From: Halocafeteria seosinensis
Taxonomy: Eukaryota > Sar > Bigyra > Bicosoecida
Assembly: GCA_001687465.1 (NCBI GenBank)
Contig: LVLI01000214.1
Location: forward strand, 124,001-188,000
Direction of reading: 5' to 3'
DNA: 64,000 nt
The position numbers and the translations under genes were made by a program. Positions 52,421 through 62,958 of the stretch are shown piece after piece; position 1 is the first letter of the stretch, and each line of letters begins with the position of its first letter. The notes beneath the pieces are model-generated. The model was given only the letters and a program-made list of their open reading frames with translations, was not told the origin of the DNA and did no database searches.

Positions 52421-55400
52421 GGACTTTCCAGAGAAATTTGCTGTCGAAATGCCTCAGGTGCATCTTCGAAAATGCTCTCACTGTGCAGCCGTTGCTGTTC
52501 CTTGTTGGATGCCTCAGACAATGAATGCATCTCTAATGGGAATGCTGCTTTCAAAGTAATAAACGGTGTCTTCATGACAACCTCCTCCTGCCCATCGTCA
52601 TTTTCGTTCTTCTTCAAGGCCATTGCTATTTTAACATCATCCGCGGATGTAGTTTGAGTCGCCGCTGCCAGACTCCCGTTTAAAAGCAGTTGACGCATTT
52701 GAGAAGCCGTAAACCAACTCTCTTGAGGAATGGTTTCTCCAGTGTTATCGTTTTCGTAACACCAAAGAGTGTCCCCGGTATTTTCCCGAAGGTAGGCTCG
52801 ATAAGGCGCACTTGGATCCACTCGCCGTTTTGGTTTAGTTGAGTGGGTTGAAACGCGGCTTAAAGATTCTTGTCCCCGGTCGTGTGTAGGCGGGTGAGAC
52901 TCCGTTGTGTACACCACCTGTTCTTCCTTTCCTTGCCGGTCGTCGGAACTCGGTATCGGATCGAGTCCTCCAAAACCATTCTGTGAATCCGCACGATCAG
53001 AAACGTTTGCGTCGTTCTCAAAGCCTGGTGGTGGTGGCGCAGATGCAGCTTCGTTTGGAGGCTTTGCTGACTGTGCATTGCCAGGTTCTTGGATCTCAAC
53101 CACTTGCTGTGCCAACCCCGCTGCAGGTGACGGTGTCATTGCGCTGGCCCTAGTTTTTACACCAGAGTATTGTTGAGGAGGGGCATTTTGATAGGAGTGT
53201 TGAGCCATCTGCGGCATACTCGGGGGAACGCTCGGCATTGCACGAGCCTGACTCTGGGAGCCCCCAACATAAGTGTTTCCGCTCTGAGGATTCATCGCAT
53301 TCAGTCCCATTGAATTCAGTTCGTTAGGTTGCATATTGGCTGAATGCATCCCATGAGGACCCATCATATTCATACTATTGCTCATGCCATCAAACATGTT
53401 CATCATGTTGCCCAGGTTCGACCCCATACCCATTTGGTCCAAACTCTGAGACATTTCTACATTTGACGAGTCATTCTGCATCGCTGCACCACTTTCGTTC
53501 TTGTCATTGAAAGATTGCATTTGCTGTTGCACCTGCTGCTGGAACTGCTGGAACATGGATAAGTGCTGCTGTTGTTGCTGCTTTAACATCCATAGATTTT
53601 GCTGATATTGGCGGATATTGTTATCCATTACCTGTTGCTCATTCGGATCAGAAATGCCTTGCTGCCGGATCATTTGGAGCCGCTGCAGATTCACCATTTG
53701 CATGTTGATCCTCATTTGCAGCTGCATTTGATACTGCATTTGCATTTGTAGTTGCATTTGTGCATAAGTTAGCTGAGGGGACTGTACACGGTAAAATGGG
53801 TTGTATGGTGTAGACTGGGCTCTTAGTTTACTCTCAGAGCCGCTTGAAGGTCCAGCTCCATCCGGATGCAACCCCTGCTCAGCAACTGAGGCGACATCAT
53901 GGGTTTCACTTGTCAAAGGAGAGGTCGGTACAAGCGTCGACGAGTCTTCTTGCGCATTAACCTGTGCAAAACCATCGTTTTCTTCGGCCTTGTGCGACCG
54001 AGCTGCCTCAAACCGCTCCAACACCTCCGTTGGGGCCTCCACCTTCCCATATCGATGCTTAGCCACTGTGATCATATCGTCCAGTCTCTGTAGGGTCTGC
54101 GACTGATGTGGTTTATTCACCATTGTGCCACTATTGTGAGCTGCCCTGATCATGCTCCTCCAGCATCTGTCGTAGTACAGGAGAGCCGGATCGCCTACAC
54201 CAACTACCATAGACTTCGCACGGGTGATAGACGTATTGAAGAGTCTTGTGTTGCGAAACAGCCCGATACTTGGGGGTTTCTTTCGACGAGAGAGAAGACC
54301 CTTCGAGTCAGTATCGTCGGCAAAATTGTTCTTCAATTTCGTATCGTTAGGAGAATCCTCATCGCTATCACTGTCACCCACATCGTCTGAATGAGCATTA
54401 TAGCGCGTATCCGTAAATCGTGGCGCTTTTCTATGTTTAGCCGCAGAAGTACTACTTTCATCATCACTGTCATCGGGTGCACCGAGAACTTCATCGATGC
54501 CCTGCACGTTGATTGGAGTCCATGCGTCGCCCTTGCCCCCAACGAGGCCTCCAGCACCTGCCTCTACGTCGCCTCCAACACCCTCCGCCTCGTCTTCGCC
54601 AAACAATATATCATGGAGTGTACGGACAGTGCTCATTACCAGAACCCCAAATTCCAAACCTTGTACGTCCCTAACGTGAGTAATTCTCACCTTCTCCAGC
54701 GCCGGGGCAGCAGGAACGCTTCCGCTATTACCATTCTTCGACTTTTCCCAGCTCTTCTGGTATTGCTTCTTGAGTCTTCCCGCCTCTTGACGGAAGTGAT
54801 TACGAAGTAGTCGCACCTGCTGGGAGTACGGAGCTACGACGGCCACTTCTGAATAATGAACACCACCACCACCGTTCGCGACGTCAGTTAACAGGTTCGT
54901 AACTACTTCGACAATCTTGACACATTCATCTCTGTTCTCCCAGCTGCAGCTAATTGGATCTCTCTCTGCAGCTTTCGCCCCGGTACACACGAAGGAGAGG
55001 GGTACGCGAGCATTTTCCCGTCTCTGCGCATTTGCCGCTGGCCAGGTAGGTACGTTCGGCATCACCTTCGGAACTAGCCCAGAGCCGTAAAACAAGTGGC
55101 TGGTAAATCTAACAATACCGGGATGAGATCGATAATTGTGGCAAAGTGCGAGTTTGCATTGTCCAGCGCGATTGCCATCGTAGACAGGAAGAGCATACAA
55201 CCTTTCCAATACTGAGCGGTGTAAACCCAGTCTTCGCGCGGTGGGATGCCGTACATCAGGTCCCAGCTGCATGTGGTCTCCAACCAGCACAATTTTTGTC
55301 TGCGGACCTGCAAGAGACAACGCGACCAGAGCCTCGGGTTCAGAGGCCTGTGCCGCTTCGTCCACCAATACGTGACTAAAAAAGTCCGTCGAAGCACCGG

Positions 55401-58400
55401 ACGTTAGTGTAGGGTCAACTTCATCGACAGCTTGCAACCGGGAAGTACCAGGCTTCATTGTGACCCCGCTGCTCATCAAGGATCCGGCTGTTACAAGAGT
55501 AGTTATGATTACCTTGTACCGCGAAAGCTCCTCAGGAGGTGGTACACCAAATACTCGCACTGGGTTGCCTTTTTCATCGGTACTGTTAACCACGTAGGTG
55601 TAGCGACGAGCAAGAGGCGAGACAGAACTTTCTTTCCGTCGTTCAGCGTAGATGCGTATCATCTCTTCAGGCCGCAGGTGGCGGCTCAACGCTTTAACGT
55701 ACATATCTGCAGATGTGTTCGTATGGGTTGCTACTAGTACCCGGTAGGTGCAATCAGGGGTTGTCAGTTGCCGCACCACTTCTTGAAGGGTACGGGTCTT
55801 CCCACATCCGTACGGCCCGACGACTACAGTAGGTACTCGTAGGAGGCTGGAGGTCAAAATGTTGTTGACAATAGCGAATTGGGTTTCATCAAGTTTGTTG
55901 TCATATAGGTCTGAGCGGGTCACACAACGCTCTCGATTCCAGGCGTCGGGTAAAATCATTGAAGGCGACGGGAAGAGACGAGATACGTGCATGGCTTCAA
56001 TAGCTCGATGCATGAAACGATCGGGCAAAAGGGAAGGAACGTATCGGACGGAACAGATGGTTCCACTCGCTGTAAATATCGGGTTGGCGACGTCACTAAA
56101 TGGAAGCTTCGCCGTTATTGTCTGCGGAGTAACTGAAATTACTTCAGCTTCGAAGACTTCCGGTCCCGGGACCGTTGGCTTTCGAGACGCATCGTTAATG
56201 CTTTCGTATTTACCGCTAGAGATATCTTCATACAAGAAAGGGCGGATACGGACAACGTCTCTGATTAAAACCGAAGGCCGCGTGTCGCCGATGTGAGCTT
56301 GTTGATCATTATACACCGGTAGCCGGAGAATAATTTCTGTCCCACTAGCATAGTAGGTGATTCCATCAGCTTCGTATTCATTAGAGCGCTTAACCTTAGC
56401 CGCAACCAAATCAAACCTTCTTAAATCCCACATTGTTTGTGTAAGTTCCATTACGAGTAAGTTGTGCATCCGAAGTCTATAGTTGTTGGGCAGCAGATTT
56501 CGACGTGCGACGTTCGGTGCAAACGGTGTTATGAGCATTTCGTTAACTGCTTCTTCAAGTGAAGAATTTTCCGTACTTAGCAAGTTAGTGCTAGACGTGT
56601 TCATCAATTTGGCCGTGTACTTCCTCGCAGCTCCCCTCAGATTGTCAGGTATGGGCTGATGCGCCCGGCGAAACAACGCTAGCGCAACAGCTTCTGGCGA
56701 GGGAGTCCAAAACGGTAGCGGATACATATACTGGGACGACTTTCCAGGTGGAACAAGCCAATAAACTTTTTTAATGTCACCTCCTTCCCACCAATCATTT
56801 CGGGATAAGGCCTCTTGGCCAGCACCGTAGCGGTTGTTAGCTGAAACAGGCTCACCACTACAATCATCGGGGTGGCAAACATTCCCACCAACTGCTGCAC
56901 CCTCGGTTTGGGAAGGAACTATGCCCAATTGACGAATGGCATCCACCAATAAAGGATGAACGTCTCGATCCACATTTCGCTTACTAACGCGGTATAAGTC
57001 AGGCTCGGTATGCGTCAACGCTTGGAGCATCACACCGACGCAATTCTCCAGGCGCAGGGTTCTGTGCGCTGCCCAATTATTGGAGCCTCTAACAGGCATG
57101 GTAGACGGTTTCTCGGGGACGACAGTCACCGCAGCATTGGGATGAAAAGCCGGTAGTCTATTGGTGTCCTCCAGGGAACGTAGGTCCGAGGGAGTCTTCG
57201 TCATTGCAACGACTAGTTTCCGCATGTGTGCATCTAGGACTGCATCACACTTCAACTGTACTCCGAGCTTGGCACCGGGTTGTAAGTCCGTCTGAAATAA
57301 GACTTGCTGCATACCAGTTGAAATCTTAGAACTGACAACATTTCCCGGGTTGTTCCGAACGCTCCTACTCTCTAAATCCATAAAATGTTGCTTGCCATCA
57401 GCTGTAGTCAATCTAGCCGAGCCGACCATAGCAATAGATGAACGACCTAGGTCTTCATGCCGGGTACATAATTCAACGTGACCTTGCTCTCCATCGACAG
57501 TAATGGTTGGTTGAATCGGATCAGAGTTCTCCCAGAATCTGTGCCGAAAATTACCAATAGGCAGGTCGACTATGGTAATACCATAGACATGGCGTACTTG
57601 GGGGCTCTGTAGTACCATGGGACGTCATAAGGTGAAAAGAAAAGTGTGTTTGCTACACACCTACTGGTCCAAACTTACATCATTGACAAACTCGACGGTC
57701 CACGCAGCAGTTTGGCCTACGGATAGGCCTTTCTGCACGCATCCATCTAATATCGGCGATCCGTATGCGCTATCTGCCGTTTGCGGTGCTTTCGTTTCTG
57801 GAGGTGACGGGTGAGCAGACAAAATTTCAGTTCGAAAGTCATCGACGTTGCTGCTCAAGCTTTGCACTCCGTCATGACTGTTTGGAGATCGATATATTTC
57901 CTGCAATTGAAAATAAATTGAGGATGGAGAATCAGGTATGTTGCTCCCAAATGCTCGAGGTGCATATGGCATATAGCGGTCCAACAATCTCATATTATTG
58001 GGATGGGCCGCCAACTGATCGTTGATGTAATAATCCACCAACATGTCCCATGTTTGAGATTGTAAAAATTGCTTCGCTTGCTGAAAATTTTCCAAGTTAA
58101 ACCGTTGTCCTAGCCTCTGAAACCAGCGTAGTCCTTCGAATATAAGTGAAAAATCGCCGTTAACAAAACGGTGCATTTGCAATTTATGAGCGACTTCACG
58201 GCACCACTTTACAAGCTCTGCACGTTCATCGTGCATCCCGTAAGAAATAACAACCATCAACCATGACATGACTCACCTTGGATGCTCTGAGGATATACGT
58301 CAAAGTTTAACCTGCAACATAGCCGAAGTGAGTAGAGGGCACTCTGCGTTAAACGCGTCCTCTAACATCGCTTACTTATACAACCCATTTCCACGGTCCG

Positions 58401-58785
58401 GATCCCACATGTTAAATCGCGGAAGCGTTCCTGATTTCATAGAGTTCATCCGAGGACGGCGTACTTGCATCCACTTTCCTTCGACAACCGATGGAGCCAC
58501 CTGGATTGGTCTCCATGATTGTTGACATCGCGCGCATGTTCTCTCCACAGTATTGGCCTGTCCCGCATATTGCTTAGTGGTAACGTTTGCCGATTGATTT
58601 CCCTTGGGTATAGCCCAGCGAACGGCATGAACCACCACATTATCTGAGTGGAAACACATACTGCACGCCCATATTGGATCAATATACGGGCTCCTCGTAA
58701 CATGTTCTGTTGTCTTGGTAACCGTAGTCTGCTTAGCATTGTTTGCGCGGCCAGTCGCCGAAGAATTCGTAGTTGGGGGTGGCAT
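52417..58785 (-). CDS. HELZ-like superfamily 1 RNA helicase with Met/Gln-rich tail
   Basis: Exons on the minus strand 58785-58376, 58311-58277, 58217-57679 and 57606-52417 (introns 64, 59, 72 nt) encode 2057 aa. UPF1-like SF1 helicase motifs: Walker A VVVGPYGCGKTRTL near residue 925, DEAA in HVLVDEAAQASEPEALV near 1075, LVGDHMQLGP, a motif III-V region with VVAPYSQQVRLL, VRDVQGLEFGVLVMS, and LFNTSITRAKSMVVG. HELZ and MOV10 are the nearest groups; HELZ is favoured by the order and long C-terminus. Residues ~1-120 contain two Cys pairs (WACSMCFHSD and TCARCQQSW), a probable zinc module unlike the CCCH finger of HELZ. Residues ~1600-1700 are strongly Met/Gln rich with a Q run. Near 1920-1975 a degenerate GYF-like stretch (LWCYENDNTGETIPQESWF) may bind proline-rich partners. 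It should act in mRNA translation or decay in the cytoplasm. Confidence 0.85.
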
Positions 58786-59664
58786 TTCCAGTTTATGCAG
58801 TTCAAGTGATTATCGTTATACAGAGAGTACAGGATACTTGATGTCGCTCGCGATCTGCGCCCAATACGGAGAAAGTGAGTTCACGGTGTGATTCGGCCAA
58901 GTACATCGAAGTAGCAGGTCAATAACATTGGAACGGAGAGCTGTACAAACATGTGTGGAATCGGCCAGACATAAAGCACGTGCATTCATCCAGATGCAGG
59001 AAGTTTAGGCCTCTTCACAACATTCTCCAAGCAGCTTTTGATGAGAAAGGAAGATCCCTTGGCCTTACGCCAGAACAACCGCGTGGCAGGTGAACACCCA
59101 ATCCAATAGATTCTCCTGTGGGCGTTGGTGAGCTTCCTGGAAGTGAACAGGGTGCTTTCCATTTCCAGCGAGGGTGTCTTCGGACAAGGGCGAGACAGCT
59201 TCCCTTGGCCTTCCCTCTCCAGAAAACAACAAAAAGCACCGGGTTCGCCACGGCACCCCACCGACACAACTAAGCAAAGCGTATTCACTTACAGTCTGAG
59301 AGTGCGAAACGACACAGCACAAGTTCTCGCGGACGTGTGTCTAAACGCTCAATTATCCGGCTGGTTTGTATGCAGTGCTGCAGCTTAGTGACAAGCCGAT
59401 GTGTTTGAATGGCAAGGCAGTTCCCTAGTCGGCGGTCCCGAGCGAAACAGACAATCTTTTCTTGGTAGTAACGCGAAGCAAAGAAGAAGTGCCGGCTTGC
59501 AAATCTTCGTGAATGTATGTATGTAAACGTAGTGTGGCGTTAGAAATGGAGCGTGGTAATGCCCATAATTGAGCACCAATGGCTCGTCCTACATGTGTGC
59601 TGTACCAGTAGTTGTTTGTCAGATTTACGGTGTACTTCAGGAAGTTACAGTAACTTACAGAACG
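58786..59664. other. Intergenic region between HELZ and the reductase gene
   Basis: This stretch of 879 bp contains the HELZ promoter and the 3' end of the reductase gene, both minus strand. Overlapping short open frames on both strands around 59000-59390 reflect local base composition; none has a motif. Confidence 0.3.
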
Positions 59665-62358
59665 CTAGTTCTTACTACCGTCGCGATTATACACTTCTGG
59701 TGTAGAGTAAATCGACACATGGTGAGATTTCTTAATTTCGTCCTGGGACTCAGTATTGGGCTCGCTCCCCAGAGGAGAATCTGTTGCTTCCAACACCACA
59801 TCCGTTGCTGGTGCCTCGGCACCAGTAATTTCGCATCTGGACGATTCACAGTATTTATCAGGCATTTCGGGATCACCATCGCACACATTTGAAAAGTCTA
59901 ATGCTGATAATGCGTTATATCGGCGTCGGTATTCGTCCTCACTGATCTCCTCGTAAGGCATCTGCACGTAGCTTCCATTAGCGCGTGGTAGGAACGAAAC
60001 CCCTTTGAGCTGGTATTGAAAGAACTGAAGGGCATTAGCGATGTCATCCTTCTCAGTCTCCGGATCAAACGTTACTGTAGAAGATACCTGGTTATCGGCC
60101 CAATAACGCTGTAGAAATGCAGCCAGGGACAATTGTTCCCAAAGACTCAACGAGCGAGCAGTTCGGACTCCAGCGCCGACATCTACGGGAATGCTAACAA
60201 CCGCTGTGTCATCTTCATACTTAGAGGGTTCAATCTCGTAGCCAGCTGCTTCGAGAGGTGCAATCAATTGAGAGCTCTTAGCGATGCGTACCCTCCTAAT
60301 ATAAAAACGGGATTCAGGATAATGCATCCCAGGGGTAGCTCCAGCAAGAAGTGATACAGTTCCACTTGGCTTGATGCACGTTGTTTTTATAGACCGGGGT
60401 ATTGCCAGCCAGTCACTGTATTTTTGGTCATAACGCTGAATCGTCTCATATCCGCGTTCACACCACGCTTTGAGTTCGTGAACCCCTCTGTTCGCAATGA
60501 ATTGAGCAATCCCACTCATACTACATCCAATGCGGCGGTTTCTTAAGAGAACACGATTCGTCAAAGGCCAATGTGTTCTACCTAATGTAACTGTTTTAGC
60601 GTACAAATACGCGTATTTCAAGGTCCTTCGAAAGTCTTCTAGATCCTCGTGGTTATCCGGGAAAGTCTCCACCAAACAGCAGAGTTCATAACTCTCCAAA
60701 GTCTGTTCAAGACACGGGTTTCCGCCCTGCAGTTGGCGAAAAGGCACTTTACCAAACTTCAGACATTGTGGTACCTTTTAGAGAGTCTCAACCTACTTGC
60801 GCCCTGCTATCCTTGTAGTTCGGTGGATCACCGATACGGCCGAATTTTCTCATGTTTTCTAACCAAGCAAATCCAGGTTCCCCGTTCATCGAAATCCTCT
60901 CAGCTACACTACTATAGTCCATTCCCAACTCAGCGAACACACTATTGTTAGAAGTCCAGCCATAAGAAGCTCGCTGGGGATTCTTTTCGAAATTTTTCAG
61001 GTCGAGGAATTCTTCCTGCGAAAAGAGTAATACTCGTGCCCACGAAGCATCAGTGTATATTGCCCCGCAACGTTAGACGTACCTGTTTCGGATCTCCGAA
61101 AGCGATTTCTGCAGTGCGTCGCACATTACCACTTACAACGCATTTTCCAATCTGATTCATTATATCCGTTATAGCCGTCACAGTGATCTGCTTTCCTACA
61201 ATAGGCTTTAACGTTTCTTCAATGTCCTTGTGCAGCTCTTTCAATGATTCTGGACCAGATGCAACTCCTCCAAACCCCTGCATAATACAACTTATATAAG
61301 ATAACGACTGGCTCGGCAACATAATGTTGGTCGCTTACTTTTATGGGAGAGCCAGCAGGCCTGATTTTACTATAGTCAAAAGTAGGAAGTTGCTTTCCAA
61401 GGAAGTAGGAGTTAAGCAAGATGGAGACGCTTTCCACCCATCCTTCTCTAGAATCGCCAATAACAAACGGCTGCTTGTGCTTACTCTCTTTTGGTCCTTT
61501 TACGGTTATTGGGTTATCGTTTTGCGCACCGACGGTGTCGAATCCGACTCCTACCCCTAGCATCGCGGCATCCATCAAGAAACAAAAAGGACGAGATGGG
61601 TCATCTCTTGAGTTCTCCTTAAGGGCATTTGTGCTGACAAAGGCGCAGTTATTGAGAGCAGCGTAGAGTTTTTTCTCCTCGGTGATAGGCGATCCCATTG
61701 CCCATAATCCTCTCCCGGGAGGTAAAAACTTCATCTTAAAGATGCGATCAAACATTTCCTGAGCACTCTTTTGGGCTCTCCAGGGATTCCATCCCAGCTG
61801 ATGCTGCTCTATCCAACGCTTTTGCATTGTGTACGTGCCATTGACGACACGCTCGATCGTTTCGTACCACCTCTCTTTCGATCCATCATCCTTCTGACGC
61901 GCATATGTTCTCTGGTACACGAGCTCTCCTAGACCATTAAACCCGAAAGGAGGCTTTCCCTCCGCGTACTTCTGAACAAATTTTGGACTCAATCGAAAGG
62001 GAGACTTTTCATCCAACTGTGATGTAATGAAGAGTTCGTCGTCTGGGTCCTCTACTGAAGCATAAACACCAGCAGAGTTATCTGAGTCATCACTGTCCTC
62101 AACCGGCTGTACACTAAAGTTTTTTTGCCCTGAAGGATTGTAAAGCGAGCTTTGCCAGTCCAAGGTGTCATGAGTATCTCCCGAAAACGTCGACAGACAA
62201 CGAGGTTGTTCATGTCGAATCCAGCTTATTGAGTTTATTGTGGTGCTGTTTAAGCGCATATGAGAGCGTCTGGATGCAATTCTCGACCTTGCAAAGCCTC
62301 GAGCCTTTGATGCGAGGCTCGGAAATGAGCTGCCGATGCTTGTGTGCAAAAACTTCAT
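59665..62358 (-). CDS. Adenosylcobalamin-dependent (class II) ribonucleoside-triphosphate reductase
   Basis: Exons on the minus strand 62358-61339, 61277-61083, 61015-60797 and 60726-59665 (introns 61, 67, 70 nt) encode 831 aa. It reduces ribonucleotides to deoxyribonucleotides with an adenosylcobalamin radical. NrdJ signatures: MKFLPPGRGLWAMGSP, LNNCAFVSTN, FLMDAAMLGVGVGFD, the radical-Cys loop GGNPCLEQTLESYELCCLVE near residue 480, and IKTTCIKPSGTVSLLAGATP. A C-terminal Cys cluster (CDGDP..YCESSRCEI) would serve as the thiol shuttle. The monomeric form resembles the Lactobacillus/Euglena type and no R2 partner is needed. Residues 1-40 (MKFLHTSIGSSFPSL and Arg-rich SKARGFARSRIASRR) look like a mitochondrial or plastid presequence, so the enzyme may be organellar. 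No acidic residue occurs there. The last ~70 residues are an acidic, Ser-rich tail. Class II enzymes are rare among eukaryotes. Confidence 0.95.
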
Positions 62359-62958
62359 CGTAACCTTGCCGTGTGTCTGATTCTCCAGCGGCACTTTCGC
62401 CGTTCTATAACAGAATCGTTGCCTGCAGACCAATGGGCCCAGCTCTCACCACCGATAACAGTGGCGAATTGTATTAACACAACGGACAGGCTCAATGTCT
62501 GCCAGCAATCTTGCTCCCGTACAAGACCCCAAGCATGCTGCTGGCGTTGTTGAAGTTAGCCAGCCAGCAGCTTCACATTACTATCAACTGCGGCATTGCA
62601 CGCTACAGACTGCTACAGTATAGCAGTTAACTTGTGTGCGCTGCACAGCCATTCTTACTACATGCCCAGGGTTGTACCGGATTATGGTGGCAGCGATCAT
62701 TACGTTTCGTAATAATTCAACTGCGCGCAGTGAAACTAGATATATTGAAGAGGCGGATGTTGTCAGCATGCTAGGTGTTGCTCCATCAAGTCAAATCAGC
62801 CGTGGAGGAGTGAACAGAGAGTACATATATTCACAACACCTTGCACTATGCAGTTAATGTAGATCGCTGCCGCTTTAAAGTTCGGTGTGTCCTTTCTGAC
62901 GTCACGTTCGCCTCGTCGAACTGAAGTTTGCTTACCTTCTACGTCTAGGGACAAGGAA
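62359..62958. promoter_or_regulatory. Divergent intergenic region, reductase / right-edge gene
   Basis: 600 bp between divergent start codons. A 73-codon frame (62636-62857, plus) shows no motif. No other feature is visible. Confidence 0.3.

Noticed and set aside
58986-59390. Overlapping open frames on both strands between HELZ and the reductase
   Set aside because: Several frames are open at once, a sign of base composition rather than coding; no motif.
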